NCBI GenBank assembly: GCA_964562375.1
Contig: CAZLSW010000020.1
Coordinates: forward strand, 1-49,129
Origin: JAJPXC01 sp964562375
Lineage (GTDB): Bacteria; Bacteroidota; Bacteroidia; Bacteroidales; Muribaculaceae
Direction of reading: 5' to 3'
DNA: 49,129 nt
Part shown: one piece after another, positions 41,124 through 48,975 of the stretch
How positions within the stretch are numbered: position 1 is the stretch's first letter
Layout of the letters: each line of letters starts with the position of its first letter
The notes under the pieces: model-generated
The model's database searches: none
What the model was told of the DNA's origin: nothing
What the model saw: the letters and a program-made list of their open reading frames with translations, nothing else
Made by a program: the position numbers and the translations under genes

Positions 41124-42800
41124 TTAGTAGATAATCTTGGTGGCGGTGGCGCCTTGCTGGCGGATCAGCAACTGGCCGGCTGCGGGGTTGGCAACGCGTT
41201 GGCCCTGAAGGTTGTAGTAAACGACGGGTGCGTCGGTGTCAACCGTGGTTACGGCTACACTCTCCACGCCAGTCATGCCCGAAACCTTGAATTGGGCGAG
41301 CTGGCCGTCCCAGGTGCCTACTTTGGCGCCGGTGGTCTCGGAGGTGCCGTAGATGGCGCAATCCTTGTTGGTGCGGGCGCCGATGAGCAGGGTGTCTCGC
41401 TCGCGGTTGAGACACGAGTTGAAGCAAGAGTTGGTGCCGTCGATAAGCATCAGCTGTTCAACGCTTTCGCCAGTGGCGATGTCGAAAATTTGATAGATTA
41501 CGCCAAGGTCGCCGGCGCCCGACATCTGCATGTTGTAGGTGTAGATTGCCACGGTGTTGTTGTCGGCGTAAGCGTGGTAGGCCACGGAGATGCCCTCCTT
41601 GTTGCGGATATAGGCACCCTCGAGGTTGCCGTCGTTCTGGGCGAAGGCGGCGGCGAAGGCGTTGAGGTTGGTCGACTCGCAGGTGATCTTGGTGTCGCCC
41701 CACGAGAGCGAACCGTTGACTGCGCCGGCCACGTACACGTTGTCACCGTAAGCGTCAAGACCGTAAATTTGCTGTACGGCAGAGCCCTTGGAGTTGGCCT
41801 CGGGAGTGGCCGTGGTAGCCCAGGCGAGTGCGCTCAGGGCGAGGTCGGCCTTGGCGGCGTAGAACGACGAGAGGCCGTCGGTCGAGGCTATCTCCTTGCC
41901 ACCCAAGGTGAAGGCTGCCGAGGATTTAACCAATCCGGCCATGTAGAGCGAGCCGTCAACCACGTTGAGCACGTCGATTTGGGCCTCGGTGGCGTAAGCG
42001 GCGGTGGCGTCAACTGCCAAGCGGCCCACATAGTTTCCCTCCGAGTCGTATTTCAGCACGAAGAGATCCTTGCCCGATGCCTTCGACTCGCTCTCAATCA
42101 CTTGATTGACAGTGTCAAAGTGGTAGGTGTGACCGTCAGCGCTGTATACGGTGTAGCCGAGGATCGAGTAGCCACCCACGTAGATGTTGCCCTCGGTGTC
42201 GACAGTGACAGCGCGCAGGTTGAGCGAAGAGCCGATTGTGCCGTAAATGTCGGGTTCGATCTTTTGAATCCACTCGATAACGCCCTGAGCGTCAACCTTT
42301 ACGATAATGCCTACGTAGGGGCTAACGTTATCGGGGCATGAGTAAGCTACCTCCGAGAGGATGTCGTTGGTGCCGGCCATCTCGAATACGTTGGGATTCT
42401 CGCGGCCCGTCGACGAGTTGGAGGAGGTGAAAGCGGCCACAAAACCGCCGTCGGGGGTAGTCACGAGGTTGTTCTGCGACAGTGAAATCTGGCCAAAGCG
42501 GTTGTTGATCTCCCACACGAGGTTGCCCTCGTCGTCAACCTTGGCGATGAGGATGCCGTTGACCGAGGATGCGTTGACCTGCTCGGTGATGTCGACCGAG
42601 GTGGCTCCCCATTGCATGGTCTTTTGGGCCGACGACATGTTGAAGCCCACGTAGTGGCCTCCGTCTTGGGTAGGCTGGATGCAGTAGGGGGTGACGGTGG
42701 CGTTGGCCACTTGGCGATGCCATTGGAAGGTAAGAGCGATGTCGCTGGCCTGTGCGTTCATGGCCACGGCAGCGGCTGCAAGGAGTAAAACTTTTTTCAT
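41124..42800 (-). CDS. Secreted repeat protein with sorting-like tail
   Basis: 558 residues beginning MKKVLLLAAAAVAMNAQA, a signal peptide. The body shows repeated short motifs typical of beta-propeller or SBBP repeats (for example DGGFVAAF, TEGNIYVGGYS, DGSLYMAGLV, GDNVYVAGAV), each with hydrophobic, aromatic and glycine residues. This suggests a binding or scaffold role, with no catalytic motif seen. The last 30 residues carry the tail YNLQGQRVANP, GQLLIRQ, KIIY shared with the C10 protease and the GH53 protein. It is transcribed alone on the minus strand, followed by R3 repeats and a terminator. Confidence 0.82.
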   Translation of the reverse strand: MKKVLLLAAAAVAMNAQASDIALTFQWHRQVANATVTPYCIQPTQDGGHYVGFNMSSAQKTMQWGATSVDITEQVNASSVNGILIAKVDDEGNLVWEINNRFGQISLSQNNLVTTPDGGFVAAFTSSNSSTGRENPNVFEMAGTNDILSEVAYSCPDNVSPYVGIIVKVDAQGVIEWIQKIEPDIYGTIGSSLNLRAVTVDTEGNIYVGGYSILGYTVYSADGHTYHFDTVNQVIESESKASGKDLFVLKYDSEGNYVGRLAVDATAAYATEAQIDVLNVVDGSLYMAGLVKSSAAFTLGGKEIASTDGLSSFYAAKADLALSALAWATTATPEANSKGSAVQQIYGLDAYGDNVYVAGAVNGSLSWGDTKITCESTNLNAFAAAFAQNDGNLEGAYIRNKEGISVAYHAYADNNTVAIYTYNMQMSGAGDLGVIYQIFDIATGESVEQLMLIDGTNSCFNSCLNRERDTLLIGARTNKDCAIYGTSETTGAKVGTWDGQLAQFKVSGMTGVESVAVTTVDTDAPVVYYNLQGQRVANPAAGQLLIRQQGATATKIIY

Positions 42801-42829
42801 AAATTATACCGTTTAGTGAATATCTCTTT

Positions 42830-42884
42830 AAATAAAAAATGCGCAGAAATTAACCTTGCGTGGCGGTTTGGTTAAAATCTGCGC
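42830..42884 (-). terminator. Terminator after rho
   Basis: Minus strand: GCGCAGATTTTAACC (42884-42870) with GGTTAATTTCTGCGC (42855-42841), 13 of 15 pairs, then ATTTTTTATTT. Confidence 0.7.
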
Positions 42885-42945
42885 GAATTTATTCAATATT
42901 GTACACGCGCGAAATACCCAAAATTGAGTATACCCTGCGAGGGGA

Positions 42946-45027
42946 CTAATCGTTCATCGTGCGGAGCAGCTCGTCGTTGTCGCGGGTGCGCTCCATGCGG
43001 TCCTTGATGAACTCCATGGCCTCGATCGAGTTGCGGTCGGAGAGGAATCGGCGCAGGATCCACATGCGGTTGAGGGTCTCGTCGCGCAACAGCAGGTCGT
43101 CGCGGCGTGTCGACGAGGCCATGATGTCGACGGCGGGGAACACGCGCTTGTTGGAGAGCTTGCGGTCGAGCTGGAGCTCCATGTTGCCGGTGCCCTTGAA
43201 TTCCTCGAAAATCACCTCGTCCATCTTCGACGATGTCTCGGTCAGGGCCGTGGCGATGATGGTGAGGGAGCCTCCACCCTCGATGTTGCGGGCGGCGCCG
43301 AAGAAGCGTTTGGGTTTCTGCAGGGCGTTGGCGTCGACACCACCCGATAGGATCTTGCCCGACGCTGGCTGGTTGGTGTTGTAAGCGCGGGCGAGGCGGG
43401 TGATGGAGTCGAGCAGGATTACCACGTCGTGGCCGCACTCCACCATGCGCTTGGCTTTCTCGAGGACAATCGAGGCGATTTTCACGTGGCGGTCGGCGGG
43501 TTCGTCGAAGGTCGACGCGATCACCTCGGCGTTGACCGAGCGGCTCATGTCGGTAACCTCCTCGGGGCGCTCGTCGATCAGCAGGATCATGATGTAGGTC
43601 TCGGGGTGGTTCTCGGCGATGGCGTTGGCTATGTCCTTGAGCAAGATGGTTTTACCGGTCTTGGGCGGAGCCACGATCAATCCGCGCTGACCCTTGCCGA
43701 TGGGGGAGAACATGTCGACCACGCGGGTGGATATGTTGCACGTTTTGCCCGAGGTGAGGTCGAATTTCTCCTCGGGGAAGAGCGGCGTGAGGTGCTCGAA
43801 CGGCACACGGTCGCGGATAAACTCGGGTGTGCGGCCGTTGACGCGCGTCACTTCGCTCAGGGGGAAGTATTTGTCGCCCTCTTTCGGGGGCTTGATGGTG
43901 CACTCCACGACGTCGCCGGTCTTGAGACCGATGTTCTTGATTTGCGACTGAGTGACGTACACGTCGTCGGGCGACGCCAGGTAGTTGTAGTCGCTGGAGC
44001 GCAGGAATCCGTACCCCTCGGGCATGATTTCCAGCACGCCGCAAGCCTCCAGGAATCCGTCGAAATTGTACTGAGGCTCCTGTGGCTGAGCCTGTTGCTG
44101 TTGTTGCTGCTGTTGCTGGTTGCCTTTATTTTTCTTTTTCTTTTTGCCCTGGCCCTGCTGCTGTTGCTGGGGTTGCTGTTGCTGCTTTTCGGCACCAGGC
44201 TCGCGCAGGGTGATGGGAGCCGTTGCGGCAGCCAAAGCGGCTGCGGCGGCTGCCTCCTTGCGCTCGCGCTGGGAGCGTGGCACAAATTTCTGTCCACCCC
44301 CGTGGAAGAAGGAGCCGAGAGAGGATGTTTTCGGCTGTTGCTGAGGCTGTTGGCCTTGGTTTAGTTGCTGCTGAGGTTGGGCGTTCTCGGCCGCAGGGGC
44401 TGGCGTCTCCTGCTCGGCGGCGGGATGCTCCACCGGCTCGGAAACGGGCAGCGGGGCGAGCATCGTCAGCTCGTCGCCGGGATGGGAGTCGTCTTGACCC
44501 TCGGCTGACGCCTCGGGCACGGGACCGCCCTCTTGGGGCTGAGCGGCGGGAGCCTCTTGCTGGGCGGCTTTCTTGCGGCCACGACGAGCGGCGGGCTTGC
44601 CCTCCTCCTTGGGAACGGGCGCCTCTTGACCCTCGGCTGACGCCTCGGGCACCGAACCGGGTTCTTGGGGCAGGGCGTTATCGGCCTTAGCGGCGGCGTT
44701 TTGGGCGTTTTTAGGTGGACGGCCGCGACGCGCCGCGGGCTTGGCCGGGGCTTCGCCCTCTGTCGCAGGGGCCTGAGCGTCAGCGGCTTTCGCCTTGGGT
44801 TCGGCTTTTTTTGCGCCCTCGGTTTTGGCCTTGCGCTGCTTGGGCTGCTTGGGCGTGGCCGCGCGCTTCTCGGCCTGGGCCGACGCGTGGGCAATCGCCT
44901 GCTGGTCAAGGATATCGTAAACCAATTTGTCTTTTTGTGAGGGATCAGGTTTTTTCAATCCCATTGATTGCGCGATGGCCGCGAGTTGCTCGCCGCTCAT
45001 GGCAGTCAATTCATCGATATTGTACAT
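42946..45027 (-). CDS. rho: Transcription termination factor Rho with long disordered region
   Basis: RNA-dependent hexameric ATPase that ends transcription. 693 residues against about 420 in E. coli. After a Rho N-terminal helical segment (about 1-45, LTAMSGEQLAAIAQSMGLKK) comes a low-complexity region of roughly 270 residues: Ala/Pro/Glu-rich repeats with two PAARRGR modules (AT-hook-like RGRPPK), two VPEASAEGQ copies, then Gln-rich tracts interrupted by KKKKKNKG. The RNA-binding domain (DGFLEACGVLEIMPEGYGFLRS) and the ATPase follow, with P-loop PPKTGKT around residues 454-460. Expanded disordered Rho regions are known from Bacteroides, where phase separation has been reported. The leader carries a TGGCCTGA inverted repeat 15-31 nt upstream of the start. 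Confidence 0.96.
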   Translation of the reverse strand: MYNIDELTAMSGEQLAAIAQSMGLKKPDPSQKDKLVYDILDQQAIAHASAQAEKRAATPKQPKQRKAKTEGAKKAEPKAKAADAQAPATEGEAPAKPAARRGRPPKNAQNAAAKADNALPQEPGSVPEASAEGQEAPVPKEEGKPAARRGRKKAAQQEAPAAQPQEGGPVPEASAEGQDDSHPGDELTMLAPLPVSEPVEHPAAEQETPAPAAENAQPQQQLNQGQQPQQQPKTSSLGSFFHGGGQKFVPRSQRERKEAAAAAALAAATAPITLREPGAEKQQQQPQQQQQGQGKKKKKNKGNQQQQQQQQQAQPQEPQYNFDGFLEACGVLEIMPEGYGFLRSSDYNYLASPDDVYVTQSQIKNIGLKTGDVVECTIKPPKEGDKYFPLSEVTRVNGRTPEFIRDRVPFEHLTPLFPEEKFDLTSGKTCNISTRVVDMFSPIGKGQRGLIVAPPKTGKTILLKDIANAIAENHPETYIMILLIDERPEEVTDMSRSVNAEVIASTFDEPADRHVKIASIVLEKAKRMVECGHDVVILLDSITRLARAYNTNQPASGKILSGGVDANALQKPKRFFGAARNIEGGGSLTIIATALTETSSKMDEVIFEEFKGTGNMELQLDRKLSNKRVFPAVDIMASSTRRDDLLLRDETLNRMWILRRFLSDRNSIEAMEFIKDRMERTRDNDELLRTMND

Positions 45028-45041
45028 AGTAAACCGTAATC

Positions 45042-45058
45042 TGGCCTGAATCAGGCCA
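45042..45058 (-). promoter_or_regulatory. Inverted repeat in the rho leader
   Basis: TGGCCTGA-A-TCAGGCCA, foldable as a 6-bp stem with a 5-nt loop, 15-31 nt upstream of the rho start. It could affect initiation or be a dyad for autoregulation. Confidence 0.45.
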
Positions 45059-45266
45059 TTATATTGTTGAATGGAAACTTAAGGTTGCATTTATGCGCTT
45101 ATGCAAGGGTGACCACGTTACGCGGGCTCCTAAAACGCTAACAACGCTTTGATAAATAATGTTCTAATAAATTAGGGAGTGGAGGAGAGGTTTCTTGCTG
45201 GGAACTGCGTCGCCCTCAGGGGCGTTTCCCCGGCTTCGCGGGAATAGTTGTAGTTGAAAAGTGACG

Positions 45267-45297
45267 CAAAGTTACCCATAATTCCCGAATCTGCAAA
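45267..45297 (-). promoter_or_regulatory. rho promoter, long leader
   Basis: Minus strand TTTG (45297-45294), 19-nt spacer, TAACTTTG (45274-45267). Predicted start near 45262, so the rho leader is about 235 nt. Rho autogenous attenuation is known in E. coli; the same could operate here. Confidence 0.7.
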
Positions 45298-45315
45298 TTT
45301 TTCGGCAAAAAAAGC

Positions 45316-45323
45316 TAACTTCG
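45316..45323 (+). promoter_or_regulatory. -7 element of mtaB, leaderless arrangement
   Basis: TAACTTCG, 4 nt before the mtaB ATG. No TTTG at the usual distance. It is divergent from, and about 20 nt from, the rho promoter. Confidence 0.4.
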
Positions 45324-45327
45324 CGCT

Positions 45328-46722
45328 ATGATTGACCCTCAAACGCTGTCACAGGAGCGCATTGCGCTTTACCACACCCTCGGCTGCAAGCTTAATTTCG
45401 CCGAAACGTCGACCGTCGCCCAGGCCTTGGCCGAGCGCGGTTTTCGGCGTATAGCAAAGGGGGAGACGCCCGACGTGATCGTGGTCAACACCTGCTCGGT
45501 GACCGAGATGGCCGACAAAAAGAGTCGCCAGACGATCCGCTCGCTTCACAAGCGTTACCCCGAGGCCCCGATCATCGTCACCGGTTGTTACGCGCAGCTG
45601 AAATCCCAGGAGGTGGCTGCGCTTCCTGGCGTAGCCATCGTCGCCGGCCAGGACCAAAAAGACCTGATAGCGGCATTTATCGATGGGATTTTGGCCGAGG
45701 ATCGACTGAAATCGAGAGAAATCGAGGGAAGTCGATTGGATCCAGTTCCCGGGACGATCGTTGATGTCACCCCCACCAAAGATATCCGCCGCTTTATCCC
45801 TTCCTGCTCCCGTGGCGAGCGCACGCGCTTTTTCCTCAAGGTGCAGGACGGATGCGACTATTTTTGCACCTACTGCACAATCCCCATGGCGCGCGGCCGC
45901 TCCCGCTCGGGCTCGATCGGCCAGCTTGTAGCCCAAGCCGCCGACGCCGCGGCCCAGGGGGGCAAGGAGATCGTGCTCACCGGAGTCAACATCGGCGATT
46001 TCGGCAAGGGGCGCGATGACCGATTCATCGATCTGATCCGAGCCCTCGACCAAGTTGACGGCATCGAGCGTTACCGTATATCCTCGATCGAGCCTAACTT
46101 GCTGACTGATGAAATTATCGACTTTGTAGCTCATTCCCAGCGATTTATGCCCCACTTCCACGTGCCGTTGCAAAGCGGCAGCGACGAGGTGCTTGGGCTG
46201 ATGCGCCGCCACTACGACACGGCGTTGTTTCGCCACAAGATGGAGGCGATACGCGAGGCGATGCCCCACGCGTTCATAGGCGTGGACTTGATTGTGGGCG
46301 CCCGCGGCGAGACCCAGGAGGAATACGAGCGCAGCCGCGACTTTGTCGACTCGCTCCCGATCTCCCGCCTGCATGTGTTCACCTACAGCGAGCGCCCCGG
46401 CACGCGCGCCCTCACTATCGGCCATGTCGTGCCTCAGGAGGAGAAGCACCGCCGCACCCGCGAGATGATTCGCCTCAGCGACAGGAAGTTGGCGGAGTTT
46501 ACACGCCAGTTTATCGGCACCGTGCGCCCTGCTTTGCTCGAGCACGCGGCCCCAGGCGAACCCTTAGGCGGCTTCACCGACAACTACCTGCGCGTCAGCG
46601 TTCAAGCCCCTCCCGAGCTCGACAACACCATCGTCCCGGTCCTGCTCTCCTCCCTCGGCCCCGATGAAACGGTAATTGCAACGATAGAAAGGAAGTCCCG
46701 CCGTGCCGGCGGGACAGATTAA
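45328..46722 (+). CDS. mtaB: tRNA t6A37 methylthiotransferase MtaB
   Basis: Radical-SAM enzyme that adds a methylthio group to t6A37 of tRNAs. 464 residues. The N-terminal UPF0004 domain has three Cys (GCKLNFAE, NTCSVTE, GCYAQL); the radical-SAM Cys triad is CDYFCTYC (about 183-190). A short linker near residue 130 (DRLKSREIEGSRLD) is encoded by R5 decamer repeats. The final residues (ERKSRRAGGTD) are encoded by an R3 palindrome, which supplies the end of the gene. The family's usual C-terminal TRAM domain ends a little before that. The ATG at 45328 follows a -7 box directly. Confidence 0.93.
   Translation: MIDPQTLSQERIALYHTLGCKLNFAETSTVAQALAERGFRRIAKGETPDVIVVNTCSVTEMADKKSRQTIRSLHKRYPEAPIIVTGCYAQLKSQEVAALPGVAIVAGQDQKDLIAAFIDGILAEDRLKSREIEGSRLDPVPGTIVDVTPTKDIRRFIPSCSRGERTRFFLKVQDGCDYFCTYCTIPMARGRSRSGSIGQLVAQAADAAAQGGKEIVLTGVNIGDFGKGRDDRFIDLIRALDQVDGIERYRISSIEPNLLTDEIIDFVAHSQRFMPHFHVPLQSGSDEVLGLMRRHYDTALFRHKMEAIREAMPHAFIGVDLIVGARGETQEEYERSRDFVDSLPISRLHVFTYSERPGTRALTIGHVVPQEEKHRRTREMIRLSDRKLAEFTRQFIGTVRPALLEHAAPGEPLGGFTDNYLRVSVQAPPELDNTIVPVLLSSLGPDETVIATIERKSRRAGGTD
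45701..45740. repeat. R5 decamers inside mtaB
   Basis: ATCGACTGAA, ATCGAGAGAA, ATCGAGGGAA, GTCGATTGGA: four phased 10-bp units. A run of 10-bp repeats is unusual in coding sequence because it cycles through all three frames. Confidence 0.75.
46690..46717. repeat. R3 palindrome at the end of mtaB
   Basis: AGGAAGTCCCGCCG-TGC-CGGCGGGACAG, read in frame as part of the last codons of mtaB, before its TAA. Confidence 0.75.
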
Positions 46723-46818
46723 GGGTGCCATCCTTCCCCCCTTTCATCCTTTAAAGGAATAAAGGATTAAAGGAGGAAAGGAGCCACTGAAAACTGAAAA
46801 CTGAAGCTGAAAACTGAA

Positions 46819-47745
46819 ATGCTAAAATATAAGCCTCTTGAATGGTTGCTGTCAGCCATCTCCCGCCTGCCCCTGTGGATGCTCTACGGGGTGGCCGACG
46901 CGCTGTTCTTTATTATATATTATGTGTGGCGGTACCGTCGCAAGGTCGTGCGTAAGCACTTGCGCGACTCCTTCCCCGAGATGTCGCCCAAGGAGCTGAA
47001 GCGCGTCGAGCGGCAGTTTTACCGCAACTTCGCCGACCTGGTGGTCGAGACCATCAAGGTGGAGTCGATCTCCGAGAAGGAGTTGCGCAAGAGGATGATT
47101 TTCTCGGGCATGGACGTTGTCGACCGACTGTTCGACCAGGGGACGCCCATCGTGGCCTATTTCTCCCACACTGGCAACTGGGAATGGGTGCCGTCAATCA
47201 CACTGTGGACGCGCCATCAGTGCCGCGTCGACTGTGAGTTTGCCCAGGTGTACCGCCCCCTGCGCAACAAGTGGATGGACCAGTATATGCTCAAATTGCG
47301 CGGGCGATTCGGCCCAAGGTCGTTCGCCAAGTCCACCGTACTGCGCGACCTCATCACCCTGCGCCGTGCTAACATGCCGTGGATCACCGGCTTCATGAGC
47401 GACCAAAAGCCCAGCCACGGCGATCCCACCTACGTCACCACGTTCCTTAACCACCCCACGGCTCTCATCACCGGCACCGAGACGCTGGCGCGCAAACTGA
47501 AGGCCGCCTGCGTGTACATGGACATGAACAAGACCTCGCGCGGCCACTACCGCGTCGACATCACCCTGATGACCGAGGACGCCTCCACCACCGAGCCAAT
47601 GGCCCTCACCGCCCAATACGGCCAGCTGCTCGAGCGCACCATCCGCCGCAACCCTCCCATCTGGCTCTGGACCCACAAGCGATGGAAAAAACCGGTGGTG
47701 TTAGGGGGGGGCGGCCTTGGACGGCCATCACCATTAAGCCACTAA
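46819..47745 (+). CDS. Lysophospholipid/lipid A-type acyltransferase
   Basis: LpxL/HtrB-like acyltransferase, a single-membrane-helix enzyme that adds an acyl chain to a lipid A precursor or related lipid. 308 residues. A membrane segment covers about residues 18-38; the HTGNWE (HX4E) active-site motif lies at about 116-121. The chain would normally end near WTHKRWKKP; the extra 13 residues GGGGLGRPSPLSH come from an R4 repeat. The 80 nt before the start contain short AAAACTGA tandem repeats and no clear promoter, so cotranscription with mtaB (gap 96 nt) is possible. Confidence 0.88.
   Translation: MLKYKPLEWLLSAISRLPLWMLYGVADALFFIIYYVWRYRRKVVRKHLRDSFPEMSPKELKRVERQFYRNFADLVVETIKVESISEKELRKRMIFSGMDVVDRLFDQGTPIVAYFSHTGNWEWVPSITLWTRHQCRVDCEFAQVYRPLRNKWMDQYMLKLRGRFGPRSFAKSTVLRDLITLRRANMPWITGFMSDQKPSHGDPTYVTTFLNHPTALITGTETLARKLKAACVYMDMNKTSRGHYRVDITLMTEDASTTEPMALTAQYGQLLERTIRRNPPIWLWTHKRWKKPVVLGGGGLGRPSPLSH
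47702..47733. repeat. R4 repeat, copy 2, in the acyltransferase gene
   Basis: TAGGGGGGGG, CGGCCTTGGACGGCC, ATCACCA. Near-identical to 16420-16450, here encoding part of the C-terminal GGGGLGRPSP segment. Confidence 0.75.
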
Positions 47746-47946
47746 TTCCACTAACACTAATGGACACCAATGAGTTAACTTGAAATCCAATAAATTTTAG
47801 AGAGCTTACGCTCTTTAATTAACACTAATCTCGGTAGGAGTTTAGTATCGAAATTCGTGTTAATTCTTTGCGTAGCAAAGCTTAATTTATGATTAAAATA
47901 TAAGTTAAAGCGCTGAATTAGTGAAAATTAGTGTTAATTCGTGGTT
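47739..47946. repeat. R1 element, copy 3
   Basis: Left end CCACTAATTCCACTAACACTAAT, right end ATTAGTGTTAATTCGTGGTT (47927-47946). Hairpins AGAGCTTACGCTCT (47801-47814) and CTTTGC-GTA-GCAAAG (47866-47880). The left end is degenerate and it overlaps the stop codon of the acyltransferase gene by a few bases. Confidence 0.75.
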
Positions 47947-48000
47947 TCTCTTACCACAAGCGAAACTTAAATTAAAGGAAAAATAATTCTTGGCTCAAAA

Positions 48001-48975
48001 ATGGCTGATATAGCTGTCATAATATTGAATTGGAATGGCGCCGAGCTGCTGCGCCAATATCTACCCTCGGTGGTCGCCAACACCCCTAGGGACATCGCCG
48101 AGGTGATCGTCGCCGACAACGGTTCCACCGACGAGTCGCTGCGCGTCCTCGCCGAGGAGTTCCCCGGGGTGAAAGTGCTGCCGTTCTCCGAAAACTACGG
48201 CTACGCGCAGGGCTACAACGTGGCCATCGACCAAACGCGCTACCGCTACACCGTGCTGCTCAACTCCGACGTTGAGACCCCTCCCGGGTGGCTGCGGCCG
48301 CTGTACGACTACATGGAGGCGCACCCCGACGTGGCCGCTTGCCAGCCCAAGATCCTGTCCTGGAAGGAACGCGGAAAATTTGAGTACGCCGGAGCCGCTG
48401 GCGGCTACCTCGACCGCCACGGGTTCCCCTACTGCCGCGGACGCGTGCTCTCCACCGTGGAGGAGGACCATGGGCAGTATGACACCGTCGCCGAGATTCA
48501 CTGGGCCTCGGGCGCCGCGCTGATGGTACGCAGCGACGAGTACCTCGCCGCCGGGGGACTTGACCCCAAGTTTTTCGCCCACATGGAGGAGATCGACCTC
48601 TGCTGGCGGCTGTTGCGTCGCGGGCGCAAGGTGATGGCCGTGCCGCAAGGCGCCGTGTACCACCTCGGCGGGGGGAGTTTGCCCGCCGGCAATCCGCGCA
48701 AAACCTACCTCAATTTCCGCAACAACCTGTTGCTGATTTATAAGAATCTGTCGCGGCGCGACGGTCGGCGGTTGCTGCTGAAGCGGCGGTTGCTCGACAC
48801 TCTCGCCTGGTTTCGGTTTTTGGCCACACTCGATTTCGCCAACGCCAACGCCATCCTGCGGGCTCACCGCGACTATCGTCGCATGCGCTCCGCCTACACG
48901 CCGGCGCCTGACGGCACCCCCAACCTCCTGGCCTCCCAGCCCTCGATCCTCCTCAACCGCAAACCATTAACTTGA
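48001..48975 (+). CDS. Family 2 glycosyltransferase
   Basis: 324 residues with a GT2 (GT-A) fold: start IAVIILNWNGAELLRQYLPSV, VIVADNGSTDES, a metal-binding-type motif LLNSDVE (about 90-96), then GLDPKFFAHMEEIDLCWRL. The last part (about 245-290) is a basic amphipathic stretch that could contact the membrane. Typical members add sugars to cell-surface polysaccharides; donor and acceptor are unknown. It follows an R1 element, not a clear promoter. Confidence 0.9.
   Translation: MADIAVIILNWNGAELLRQYLPSVVANTPRDIAEVIVADNGSTDESLRVLAEEFPGVKVLPFSENYGYAQGYNVAIDQTRYRYTVLLNSDVETPPGWLRPLYDYMEAHPDVAACQPKILSWKERGKFEYAGAAGGYLDRHGFPYCRGRVLSTVEEDHGQYDTVAEIHWASGAALMVRSDEYLAAGGLDPKFFAHMEEIDLCWRLLRRGRKVMAVPQGAVYHLGGGSLPAGNPRKTYLNFRNNLLLIYKNLSRRDGRRLLLKRRLLDTLAWFRFLATLDFANANAILRAHRDYRRMRSAYTPAPDGTPNLLASQPSILLNRKPLT

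Noticed and set aside
45349..46545. A 398-residue minus-strand frame over mtaB
   Set aside because: Antisense shadow of a well-identified gene; composition is typical of GC-rich antisense frames.
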